Shown here: positions 9,033 through 19,581 of the stretch, in pieces
How the letters are laid out: each line of letters opens with the position of its first letter
Position numbering within the stretch: the stretch's first letter is position 1
Assembly (NCBI GenBank): GCA_027575805.1
Contig: JANBPU010000165.1
Coordinates: forward strand, 1-35,346
Origin: Mycoemilia scoparia
Taxonomy: Eukaryota > Kickxellomycota > Kickxellomycetes > Kickxellales > Kickxellaceae
DNA: 35,346 nt
Reading direction: 5' to 3'
Position numbers and translations under genes: made by a program
Notes under the pieces: model-generated
Told to the model about the DNA's origin: nothing
Databases searched by the model: none
Seen by the model: the letters and a program-made list of their open reading frames with translations, nothing else

Positions 9033-9210
9033 TGTTGGAGGGAAGCGACAATAAAAGCGAAATATATTTAAACAATAAATATATATATATATATAAAATG
9101 AATAAGAACCAAAGGTTCTATGAAAGTATATAGGCAACTAAAATAATATGTAATATTATTCCTATTAAGCTTATAGGTTTCTTTTACAGTCTTAACCCTT
9201 ACTATCAACA
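9033..9210. repeat. Putative LTR remnant (TGTTG...CAACA)
   Basis: 178 bp that starts TGTTGGAG and ends TATCAACA, so its tips are 5-bp inverted repeats as in many LTRs. Its last 89 bp (9122-9210) repeat 75-163 with one mismatch. It contains a TATATATA run at about 9079-9095. No matching target duplication is seen (tattt before, aacag after), so it may be a recombined or truncated copy. Confidence 0.45.
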
Positions 9211-9362
9211 AACAGTACTATAAAAAGCTGAAATGTATGAAATAGTAGTAGATTATGGGTTAAAATTTAAAATTTATAATGTAGAGGGTAGACATTTTTG
9301 TCATTTCTCCTTTTAAAAAATAGATGTTTTTATTTTTTCATTATAAAAAAATTATATAAAGT

Positions 9363-12191
9363 CTAATACTTAATGAAACCAGGTGAAATGAGGTTACTAA
9401 CAGAAAGAGAGGACTGCATTGAAGCTATAGCAACATATTGTGCCTTAGATACTACTTCAACTAGCTTGTTAATTGAAAGTGTATCTGGACCCAGCATATT
9501 TAGACCTGCCAGAATAGCACCAACTAAGCTGTCACCAGCACCATTAGTATTTATTATGGTAAGTTGGTCTACATCAAGAGGCTCAATGTAATAAAGCAAA
9601 TGCTGCTTTGTTTCTGATTCTTGTGAAGATAAAACCATAACACCATCTTTACCAAGCTTCACTATAACAATTGAGAATATCTGGGATAGAATAAATGCAT
9701 TTGAGATGTCCTTCTTTTTGAGCTTTGGATAAAGAGCCGCATAGTGGTAAATAGAATTCATAGATTCGTGATTATTGGCTAGGCCACACTTTAAGGCATA
9801 GCTTGCCATTTCTTCAAGTTCGAGAGCATTTGGAGTGGTATAATCCAGAAGGAGATCCAAACTGTCGGTGGTCACAGACCTAAATCGCTGCTTTATTGCT
9901 TGCAGTACCTTTGTAGATTTTGGTAGAGATGTTGGTTCGAATAGAATTGGAACCCCTAGTTCTTTGCAGCCTGATATGAGGGACTCCATGATACGAGCTG
10001 ATATATTTCCATCAAAAGCTACTATTGATGGACTGCTTTCCTTTAACTGGACCTTTACCTATATAACAGCCATACCTCAAATTTTTGAAAAAATAGTTCA
10101 TGTTTAGGATTTCATTAGTTCATGACAACTTACATCTTTTTCGCAAATTGAATCATGAATATCCATGTCAGCAACTGCTAGAGAAAGGTCACCATAAGAG
10201 TTATGTATGGCATTATATACAGCAGTTCTAGAATTCGGTGATACTTGTATATAAGTTGTATCTATCCCTGCATTTTCGAGATCGTCTTTTATTATTTTGC
10301 CATTGCTGTCATCCCCAATAGCAGAAATAAAAAGTGTTTTTGCCCCTAACAAGTGTGCTGTTCTAGCAATATTATGGCCAACCCCACCTACTGATAATGT
10401 GACTTCACCGGGATATGATGTAGATGCAGTCATTGCTTTTCTAGAAGGGCTATTATTTTTGATACGTGACATTATATCCATATTACAACCACCAACGACC
10501 ATAAGTGGACTGGATCTATGACAGTGAGGATCCTGATTCATCTTTTTGGGGTTGCTGCTGTAAAACCTTCTTTGTTTTTTATGAGTTCTCTAATGTACCA
10601 AAAGCAATATCTAAAGTCAGCATTATATAAACAGTAGTAAGATCTATGATACTATTAACCCACACTTTCTTTGTATAAGGCGGCCAAAGAGAAAGATATT
10701 TTACTCCCGACCACAGCATTATTCTTAACAAGACCAATATCTATAGTCAAATATATATATCACGGCATTAATATCATGACCAATAATGGGACTAAAAAAT
10801 TGAGGCTTATACTTACTTGATTCAAGAGAGGCTCCAGCAGTCATTTGAACAAGCCTTTTAAGGAGAAACGGTGTTGTCTCCTTTCCGGATATACCCTTTT
10901 CTCTAAAAGTCCCAGCTATAATTGTATTACCAAGGCAATTTGGTATGGTGATCTGGATCTTGTAGTCTTGGCATATAACTCACACTGCTTCCTTTACTGA
11001 TTTTTGTATAGCAATCTCGATCATGTTTGCATCTGCGGCTAATTCATCTGGTATAGGGACAGAAAAGACTATCCCATTACCCATCCCTAGGTCAAGGCTT
11101 GTTTCTATTAACAAGGTTTGAGTTTAAGTCACTGTGTTAGCAGAATGGCGAATGGTTCGTGGTAGTATGAAATAAGTAAACTTACTGATTATGTTAGCCG
11201 CAGAATCAGGTGTGTTGACATGCCATGGGCTCTACACATCATCTTACACCTAAGCATTGTGAATGTCAAATATTACTCAAAAGACTATAGTACCAACTTA
11301 CCTTCAGCCCGCTTTTTGGGCTAAAGAATGCTGGGAAGTCTTGAGTTTCACCAAAAGTAACAACGGGAACACCTTTTGTTTCCTAGGTAATAAACTGGGA
11401 TGTTTAGAAACCTGCGCATAGATCATATGTCCTTGCCTTGTGACTATATACTTACTAGATACTCCAAGGTTTTTGGTATATCAAGGATTGATTTGGCGCC
11501 AGCGCAAACCACAGCAACAGGCGTTCTCCCCAACTCCTCCAGATCAGCACTCACATCCCAAGCTTAAAGCCAAAAGGTTAAAACATTGTATCTTAGTACC
11601 ATGGCACAGATAAAATGAAAATACATTTGGATATTAATCAACATACTTTTTTCCGCGCCTCTATGGACACCCCCAATGCCACCAGTGACAAACACTTTTA
11701 TGCCTGATAGATGGGCTGCTATCATTGTGGTAGAGACCGTTGTTGCTCCCACTAGGTTCTGCCCTAGAACAACTGCCAAATCGCGACGCGAGGTTTTGAA
11801 AACCTGGCCTTTAAGCCTTCCCAACTTCTCCAGTTCTTCGTCTACAAGGCCCACGCGGATTTTCCCGTCCATTATGGCAACTGTTGCTGGAACACAGCCA
11901 CCATTGGTCACAATTGCCTCAACTTCCCTTGCGGTATCAACATTCATGGGGTATGGCATTCCTAAATTGACATAGATAGATAAATAGAACATATTATGTA
12001 GTAGATACGTCAAAGTCGTGCTCTATTAGGCACTCACCATGGCTAATTATTGTCGATTCTAATGCCACTACGGGTTCACCATTTGCTAGGGCCTCCTTTA
12101 CTCTAGGGGAAGGTTGTATGAGGTTCGAAAGATACCTTGTCTGTTGACGTATTGAGGTAACTTGTCTCAGAATAGCTCTATTTAGTATCAT
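9363..12191 (-). CDS. Bifunctional pseudouridine-5'-phosphate glycosidase / pseudouridine kinase
   Basis: Ten exons join in frame: 12191-12038, 11961-11647, 11562-11456, 11382-11302, 11231-11186, 11104-10984, 10902-10817, 10740-10664, 10589-10134 and 10058-9363, giving 712 residues. The N-terminal half (about 30-330) is an IndA/PsuG-type glycosidase, which splits pseudouridine 5'-phosphate to uracil and ribose 5-phosphate: [42 protein letters not shown] and LVKNNA. The C-terminal half is a PfkB sugar kinase (PsuK-like): GGCNMDI and [10 protein letters not shown] near its start, and [16 protein letters not shown] with the catalytic Asp near its end. Together they break down pseudouridine from RNA turnover. 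The first 30 residues are Arg/Ser/Gln-rich without acidic residues, which suggests a mitochondrial presequence. The exon 8 to 9 junction (donor GTGGGT) is the least certain; without it a TAA would separate the two domains into adjacent genes. Confidence 0.88.
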
Positions 12192-12419
12192 GATAATACA
12201 GTGTTTTACAAGAGTTGCAAAGCTGAAGGAGAAGGAGCCTTGATACATCCAACACCAAATAAAGGTCACACCCAAACAGCATTTACTATGTGATTAGTAC
12301 CATAACAATACCAGACCTGATTTTGATCAGATTTGATGCCATTGTTTCTACTACAAAGACAGTCTTTAAAACAAATGTAGTCATTTACTTGCTTTCCTCT
12401 CTAACTGTAAATTTTGACA

Positions 12420-13885
12420 ATGGGCAAGAAAAAATCAAAAAAGCAACAATTTAAGCCATGGTGCTGGTAAGTAAAGTGAAAGTTGAATACTAAAATGTTA
12501 CAAAATGTTTAGCGTATTCCCTGAAGGTCACTCACCCTAATGGATCATATGCTGTAGGTACTGCAATCGAGAATTTGAAGACGAAAAGATTCTTATACAA
12601 CACCAAAAGGCAAAGCATTTCAAATGTCAAATTTGTTCAAAGAGACTAAATACGGCCGGTGGTATGGTTATACACGTGGCGCAGGTCCACAAAGAGACTG
12701 TAAAAAAGTAAGCCTAATTTCCATCTTGAGTCTGCAAATTTAGCTAATTTCATTCTAACACTTGATGCCTTTCACCAAAGAGTTCCAAATGCCCACCCAG
12801 GAAGAGACTCGGTTGAAATTGAAATATTTGGAATGAGTGGGATACCCCCAGAGGACCTGGTATCCAGACAGCAAGTCCCTGATACAAACGAGCAGCAGCC
12901 AGCACTAAAAAAGCAGAGGACATCAGCATATCAGCAACCAGGCGTAAATAGTGCGAACTTTAATCCCTCGGTCATTCAACAGCAACTAGAACACCATCTT
13001 CAGGCTGGCCAAATCACAGCACATCAGCCATATCCAGGAATACAGATGCAGTATGGTTATCCACCAGCTCCATATCCTCATGCCTACGCACAACCGTCGA
13101 TTTCACCCCCTACAATACCTACGATGCCACGACCTCTTCCACATATCCCACCACATGGTTTCAATTTTGCCCATCATCCGGTCTATCACCATCGCCCGTT
13201 TCCTTTCCAGCCTCCAATAGGGTAAGCAATTTACCGATTACTTTTATGCATATGGGTGGTTATTTTTGAAGGGCTAAACTATTGTCATCAATGAAATGTA
13301 TGGTGATTAGTATGCAAGTTGAAATTAGTAAAGCTTAGTCCTTCAAAAATAATCACTCATATTGTATTCTACAAAACACTAAGCTTAATAAAGACATTGT
13401 GTACATTCCAAATCAATAGGGTTACTCAAGGCCAGATGTATAACCAGCATGTTTTCCCTGGTCCTCCTCACCCCCCTCTTCAACCACCCGCCATGGCCAA
13501 AACTGCTGCCCAGCCCCCACAACAAATCCCACCAGCCGCCGCAACATCAGGATATAACCACACATCAGCTGCGGTGTCAACAGAAACTGAAAAGCCAAAG
13601 CATGACAGGCCGAAGCCCCCAGAACCACCTACTCAAGCCAAAAGCGATCTTGACAACAAATCGAATGACGCACCCTTAAATGAAACCTTGACTGCACACA
13701 AAGGACCACATCTTGTATATGACAACTCCGAAAAATCCATTGTAAGTATCACTACCGATCCAAACTTGCACTATTTAACAACAACAGCTGAACTAGATTA
13801 TACAAATGCATTGCTTTTCTTTTAGGAGGAGATAAGGGCTGATCTGGCTCTTTACTCGACATTGGTGTCTGCAACCAAAAGCTGA
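12420..13885 (+). CDS. BuGZ/ZNF207-like zinc finger protein
   Basis: Five exons (12420-12466, 12558-12707, 12781-13221, 13420-13741, 13826-13885) give 339 residues. The N-terminus has the paired C2H2 fingers typical of Bu[22 protein letters not shown], then [20 protein letters not shown] and [12 protein letters not shown]. The middle is proline-, glutamine- and histidine-rich and low-complexity, as in homologues, where it drives phase separation. The last exon encodes a GLEBS-like segment ([12 protein letters not shown]), the motif through which BuGZ binds the checkpoint protein Bub3. In animals BuGZ stabilises Bub3 at kinetochores and acts in spindle assembly and splicing; that role here is inferred from family. 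Intron 3 is 198 bp because a MITE (13253-13359) lies in it, and another MITE begins 3 bp after the stop codon. Confidence 0.9.
13253..13359. mobile_element. MITE copy 1 (inside BuGZ intron 3)
   Basis: 107 bp flanked by TA on both sides. Its tips are tgggtggttatttttgaagg and its inverse (ccttcaaaaataatcactca). Its interior, read on the minus strand, is nearly identical to the copy at 35213-35273. Confidence 0.85.
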
Positions 13886-13888
13886 ATA

Positions 13889-14004
13889 TGGATCATTACT
13901 TTTGCAGGGTTAGTTCTTACTACTATGCCAGCTTCACCATGCATTTTGGCCAGCCTACATTCTCATGTAAAGTATGTATTTAGCCCTTCAAAAGTGATTC
14001 CCCA
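13889..14004. mobile_element. MITE copy 2 (BuGZ 3' end)
   Basis: 116 bp flanked by TA (13887-13888 and 14005-14006). The tips are diverged: tggatcattacttttgcagg on the left, and the inverse of tggggaatcacttttgaagg on the right. It starts 3 bp beyond the BuGZ stop, so it probably supplies much of that transcript's 3' UTR. Confidence 0.65.
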
Positions 14005-14006
14005 TA

Positions 14007-14920
14007 TGTCATGTTAAAAATCACACTTGAGACTGCCCCAGCATCAGACTGGCGCATATTTTGATGAACTAGAGCGCAATAGGCAAAGTACCATACATGA
14101 AAGATAAATAACTGCTTGAATCTTAGCCCTGTCAACATTTTTACGCATATGCTAATTGATATTTGCCGTCACATATTGTAATTGGACTTGCCATAAGCTT
14201 TGGATTGCTCCCATAGAAAGATTTTCACAAATTATACATACTCAAGCAAGAACTGGTGAGTGGACGTTGCTAATAAAATAATACTTTACCAACAATAAAA
14301 CCCCAACAAATGTTCTATGTGGTCCTGAAATGTGCTGATGAATTACTCTTAAACTGAAGCTGTAGTCTCTATTGGACAGAAAAGTAATACGTGCTACAAC
14401 TAAAGATATGGCAAGTTCTACATCTATTGGAAACAGATTGGTACCCGATGATTAGGCTTTTTATTACTCCTGGGGAGATAGCTGTATGCCACATAGGAAA
14501 CAGATTGATACCCCCACACATTCCCTGCAAGTCGGCTCATAAGCAGCCATACACTTTGGCTGGGGCCTGATGGATTATTGGCTATTATCCGGGGTATTCT
14601 TCTGGTACACCTTCAAAGGAGATTCTGCCATATACCATGTGCTTGCTTACAAACTCAGGTGGGTTATTAGCAACAACTAATTTGGTGCGTTTTTCTGCCC
14701 ATACGCCACTATTCATTCATATATGGGAGATTATTTTTGAAGGGCTAGCGATACATTTGGCTATGATTGCCCCTATAAATATCCACCCTTCAAAAATTAT
14801 GATCCATATGAACTTCTTTTACATATATTACCATAAATTTGACAGACTCATTGTGTATCGTGTATATCCCAAAATAAACTTAACATAAAAATAAATGCAG
14901 GAGGCTCTGTAGTATTATTA
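14007..14920. other. Gene-free gap between BuGZ and RPT6
   Basis: This is a convergent intergenic region with no convincing coding sequence. It holds one MITE (14724-14806) and two imperfect copies of a 15-base phrase ggaaacagattgRtacc near 14429 and 14498. Nothing else is recognised. Confidence 0.6.
14724..14806. mobile_element. MITE copy 3
   Basis: 83 bp flanked by TA (14722-14723 and 14807-14808). Tips are tgggagattatttttgaagg and the inverse of tggatcataatttttgaagg. Its internal phrase ttggctatgattgcccctat is shared with the copy at 32081-32182, defining one subfamily. Confidence 0.85.
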
Positions 14921-16452
14921 TTACTTGAATAGTTTCTGCATACTGGTATCTTTGTCTGCATCCTTCTTCATGACCTTTGTCACCGCAAGCTCAAAGTCCT
15001 CTTGTGTTACATGCACACGGCGTTCACGCAAAGCGTACATGCCTGCCTCTGTGCATATCCCTTTGACTTCAGCACCGCTTGCCCCAGATGTCCGAGAGGC
15101 TATTTTTCGCAAGTTGATTCCTCTCGTCAAATTCATCTTTCTTGAATGGATCTTGAGAATATCGGTTCTGGCCTAAATTCATATGCACCTCTTATTGATA
15201 AAAGCCTAATTTCAAAAGGTCGGGCATTATGTATCATATTCAATAGTACTCATATTTACTTACCGCCTCGTTTGGAGGAGGGAACTCGATCTTGCGGTCA
15301 ATGCGGCCAGGACGGAGCAGTGCAGAGTCAAGAATGTCAATGCGATTCGTTGCCATTATAATCTTTATGTTTTGTGTTGGTTCAAATCCATCCAACTGGT
15401 TTAGCAGCTCAAGCATGGTTCTTTGGACTTCAGAATCACCAGTAGACCCTCCGCGAGATGAACCAATAGAATCGATCTCGTCCATGAATATGATGGAGGG
15501 AGCATGCTCGCGGGCCATTACGAATAGCTCGCGTACCATGCGACTACCCTCACCAATGTATTTTTGCACGAGCTCGGAGCCAGATACACGAATAAATCGA
15601 CAGTCTGTGTGATGAGCGACTGCTCGAGCTAAAAGGGTCTTTCCAGTCCCGGGTGGTCCATACAGCAAAACACCTTTGGGCTGTGCAATTCCAAGAGCAT
15701 CAAAAAGCTCTGGATGCTTAATTGGAAGCTCTATGACTTCTTTTATTTCTTTTATTTGGTTATCCAGACCACCCACCATCTCATATGTTGAATCTGGCAC
15801 TTTCTCGAGCATCATGAGACTAACCAAGGGATCTACTTGGCTTGGAAGAATCTTGTAAAGCTTGTAAGTATCAGCCTTCAGAGCTACTCGCATAGCTGGT
15901 TTGAGAGTGCCAATGTCAATAGATGAGTCTATATCAACTATGAACTTCCCCTCGGGTTGGACCTACAGGGTAAAGTTACAAGCTCTTGATGAATATGCTA
16001 TGCTGCTGCAATAGTGATGATGTCCCAGGAATGATGTAACAACAAATATCTTTTCTGGCTAGAATGTAGCAACAATTATATTATAGTCGAGCCATTTACC
16101 TTGACCAAGACTTTGTTCTTGTCCATCACTTTGACTATCTCGGCAACTGAAGACCCAGGCTCTTGTAAAAGGCTGAGCTCCTCCTTTAAGAGGCGTACTG
16201 GAAAACAATAAAAACGCTTGGTTAGGTTAGTTTCAGAAATTCATCCGTGCATTGGATAGCACATTTTGGGCGTCGCTAATACACACCTTTTGAATTGAGC
16301 TGATTTCGCTGGGCCTCCAAGCGGCGCAAATTCTGTGTCTTTTGAAGAATTTCTTGCTCGAAATTCTGGGCTTTATCCAGATAGTAGTCATGGAAATGAC
16401 TTTGGCTTGTTTTAGGCTGTGCTGATTGGTGCTCTGTTTTTAGCGATGCCAT
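14921..16452 (-). CDS. RPT6: 26S proteasome regulatory ATPase subunit Rpt6
   Basis: Four exons (16452-16287, 16197-16100, 15962-15264, 15172-14921) give 404 residues, the usual Rpt6 length. The protein is one of the six AAA+ ATPases in the 19S base, which unfolds ubiquitinated substrates and opens the 20S gate. An N-terminal coiled coil (about 25-75) is followed by an OB-like region ([20 protein letters not shown]). The Walker A motif GPPGTGKT lies near residue 190, Walker B is [14 protein letters not shown], sensor 1 is ATNRID, and the arginine-finger region is [16 protein letters not shown]. The tail ends in LFK, as in Rpt6 of yeast and animals, rather than in an HbYX motif. VDPLVSLMM and [13 protein letters not shown] are Rpt6-specific compared with the other Rpt subunits. 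Confidence 0.97.
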
Positions 16453-16906
16453 TTTCTAAACAATCTGTGCCAATTTGGTTTGGAGTATAAAAATAAAACA
16501 TTCAAGCATGAATATATCTTTGGTGTAAATGGAAACGTTCTTTATAAGCAATCCATAAGAGCGCTGTTGGACGTATGATGACGCGTTCAGGATGCCAGAA
16601 GCATCATCAAATTAAGCAAATTGAAGATTCTGTGCAAAGAAGAAACAAACAAGCACCCTGTAAATTTGGCCCATAAGCTTCATTTTTTAGTTGAATGTTT
16701 GATGGCTACCACTACCACTACTGCTGGCATTCTAGGATTTATTCCAGTACTCCTTCAAGGAGACTACTCTACTAGATGACAATAAAATATACTATGGAAA
16801 GAACTCGTCGTGTAGAAAAGCCAATTTATTTGAGTTACAAATGATGATCTAGAGTATGCATCTAAAATACGAAATATAAGTGTTGAGCCAATAATTTGGG
16901 CCAGAA

Positions 16907-18063
16907 CTAAGATTTCTGGGAAACCACATAGCTAAAAAATTGGAATTTGAAAAATATGGATAATGCGATATGAGCAATGAGAATAAGAGGGATGATGGCC
17001 TTATGTAGGGATGCATTAGAGCGGCTGACAATGTCTGACACTCCTCTAAATATAGAGAACCCAGATATAGCAGCACCAAGCGCAACCACAGCCCACCTCA
17101 ACCAATCAATTGGAAGAACACAAAGAACCTGACAAGATACAAAATACTAGAATGTGAGATTTCTGGCATAATCAATAATGGACTATTAAAGGAGTACGCA
17201 AATAGCATGGGCTTACCGAAATTGGGATCCATATCGTCATTGAGTAACCATATATGCCAACAACTTCAAGAAGACTAGGCTGGCTTCCAAAATACCGAGT
17301 TGAAAAGAAAACAAATGCTGTCAAAGTCACAATGTATGTGTAGATAGTGAAAGCAGAAATAGACAGCATCGTAAAGTCGTATTCGCGAGGCGTGCCAGCA
17401 ATAACTGCTGATATGCCACGAGAGAGAGACGATGTGAAAAACATTGAGAATATGACAGATGTTGGTATCCAAAAGGGACCCCATAGATCTGGGTTTACAT
17501 TCAATGCATCCAAAAAGTTATCCTTGGGAAAAACAGAGATATACATTCTTCGGACTACATCGCTTGAATCAACATTGAAAAATTGGGTCCAATACTCAAA
17601 ACGCCAGATTGAGTGTGCATTTCCCTGCGAATTTAAATTATCATGAGCAGCTGGTGGCGCTGAATATGCTAAAAAGGAGATAGATAAAAGTCACTGTTGT
17701 TTAATATAGGTTGAAATTTTAACAAATATCAAAATCATTCTCAATGAATATACATACTTTGTTGAGATCCGTCATGGTTTGCATTAATAGCGAAATCTAA
17801 AAGTTTTTTGGATAATATACATTGATCATATTGCACGCGGTGTTAACATATGTCACTTTGTTCAATGGGTTCTTGGTAATAATGAAAATGTTTCAAACAA
17901 ATATTACCATGGAACTGAAGCTCATCCTATAGCGCATAAACAGCAAAACATCAGTACTGATAGTGAAGCAAGAATACTTGCATCCAATATCAAATTCAAA
18001 TGAAGTCATTATACTTACGTCAAATGCAGCAGCGCCTTGGCTGTAATTGTGGCTGGCTGACAT
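16907..18063 (-). CDS. Yip1-family integral membrane protein (YIPF1/2-like)
   Basis: Five exons (18063-18019, 17926-17908, 17796-17758, 17668-17217, 17128-16907) give 258 residues. Exon 2 is only 19 bp. The first 80 residues are hydrophilic. SIWRFEYWTQFFNVD followed by NPDLWGPFWIPTSVIF matches the start of the Yip1 domain in the YIPF1/YIPF2 branch. Five hydrophobic segments follow (about residues 120-255), including YGYSMTIWIPIS, a conserved Yip1 pattern. Family members sit in Golgi and ER-derived membranes and bind Rab GTPases during vesicle traffic; that role is inferred from family. The gene is divergent from eL32 across 640 bp. Confidence 0.87.
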
Positions 18064-18702
18064 ATTCTTTTATAAATGTGCAGATGTCGTAGATTGGACA
18101 CCAAGTTTGGTTAAACAAACAGCGTTATAATAAGACGGTTTTTCAGGTGTTGAAACACTCAAGATATATACAAGATAGAAGCAATAATAGATACTTAGTT
18201 GAATAGCTTATGGCAAAGATCCAAACTAAGAAAGAGCGTGAAATGAATGACATAGTCTGAATTGCTTGGGTAACTTGAAATACTAAACACCTATCTGAAA
18301 CATAATCACTAATTAGATTATTGCAGATTTGTAATTAATGCCTTCTCTGAAATCGTTGTTCTTGTACATTATCCCAGAGCAAGCACAACAACTATCAAAG
18401 TTTCCCCCTCTCTATCCGCATCCACTTGTAAAAAACTCCAACAAGGTAAGAAATCCATGACACAATGACCTCAAGGAATGGCCGAAATAGTACATCCATC
18501 TATAAGCGTCGACTGGATAGACATCCTGGACCGAATCTGGCTGTTTTTAATAGTCCATAATGATTCCAGACATTTGTATTACAGATTCCCAATTAAGAGG
18601 ACATTATGATACCAAAATCATTTAAATTCGCTTCTGTATAACCTGGGAATTGGCCATTTCAAACTTTTTTGCTAAACATAACACTACCTTTACCGCAACT
18701 AG
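18064..18702. promoter_or_regulatory. Divergent promoter region of the Yip1-family gene and eL32
   Basis: This 640-bp gap lies between two divergent start codons. On the eL32 side a pyrimidine-rich run (tttccccctctctatccg, near 18399-18417) resembles initiation regions of ribosomal protein genes. It is followed by a good donor (acaag|gtaag at 18446). An acceptor, aactag, ends exactly at the eL32 start codon. This suggests a 257-bp 5' UTR intron (18446-18702). No other element is recognised. Confidence 0.45.
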
Positions 18703-19184
18703 ATGGTCGTTCCCGCCAAGAAGGTCAAGATTGTAAAGAAGCGCACCAAGCCTTTTGTTCGCGTTCAGTCCGACCGCTTCATGCGTGTTGGTGTGAGTAG
18801 AAAAAATATAGGTTTTACTGGAGATACCCATGTGTACTAGATTTTTGATACTAAAAGAAGCTATTGTTATAATAGGAATCATGGCGCAAACCCAGAGGTA
18901 TTGATTCCCGCACCCGCCGTCGCTTCAAGGGAACTCGTCCCCAGCCAAAGATCGGTTTCGGTACCAACAAGGTTTACCGTGGACACCTTCCCAATGGCTT
19001 CCGTAAATACAGCGTCCAGAATGTCAATGACCTTGAGACCATCAAGATGCTTAATCACACCTACTGTGCTGAGATCGCTCACAGCGTTAGCGCCAAGAAC
19101 CGCATTGCTATCGTTGAGCGTGCTAACCAGCTTAGCATCAAGGTTGTCAACGGTGCCGCTCGTGTTCGTTCCCAGGAGGCCTAA
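18703..19184 (+). CDS. RPL32: 60S ribosomal protein eL32
   Basis: Two exons (18703-18792 and 18876-19184) give 132 residues, the usual size. Diagnostic stretches are [49 protein letters not shown] and [20 protein letters not shown]. It is a structural protein of the large cytosolic ribosomal subunit. The acceptor-like CTAG ends directly before the ATG, so transcription probably starts upstream of a 5' UTR intron. The start codon fits the family's N-terminal length. Confidence 0.97.
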
Positions 19185-19581
19185 ATCCAAATGCATTTTG
19201 CTTAGGATCGACCTTGTATGCAACATACTACCACAAGTTGTCATTTATTTTTTTGCTTCTATAATAAAAGTGGTGGTTCAAAATGAACATTGTACTTGTT
19301 TTACTTATATGTAAAGGATAACTTAGCCAAACTATTATATAGCAATACTCTGGCTTGGAATTCCACAAAGATAAGCTCAGAATTAAAACTTTCTAAACAT
19401 CTCCTTAAACACATACGACATTTATTGATAATCAGACATCATGTTAAATTTATCAGGAGCAAGACCTCAGTGTCCCATTCATTTCAAAAAGCTTTCCACC
19501 TTATATTAAAGTAAAGCTGGTTTTGGAGGACATGAATACACTCTAGGACTTTTTCTCATTTGAATCTATAGCCAGGTTTTA

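Larger units (their letters stand above)
1..9210. mobile_element. Nested transposable-element cluster
   Basis: This is a composite block with no host gene recognised. The outermost material is decayed retroelement sequence: an integrase tail on the minus strand near 145-350 and gag/protease-like pieces on the plus strand at about 553-980, 6802-7094 and 8664-9032. A complete Ty3/gypsy element (981-6796) and a complete Tc1-like element (7095-8661) are inserted into the plus-strand remnant, each with its own target duplication. An 89-bp direct repeat (75-163 and 9122-9210) brackets almost the whole block. Positions 1-74 show nothing recognisable. The insertion order is inferred from interruption: the remnant is older than both inserts, and the relative age of the two inserts is not resolved by nesting. 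Confidence 0.85.

Noticed and set aside
10950..10990. In-frame TGA in the glycosidase suggesting a pseudogene
   Set aside because: The TGA lies within GTGAGT, a good donor. Removing 10983-10903 as an intron restores the family pattern [18 protein letters not shown].
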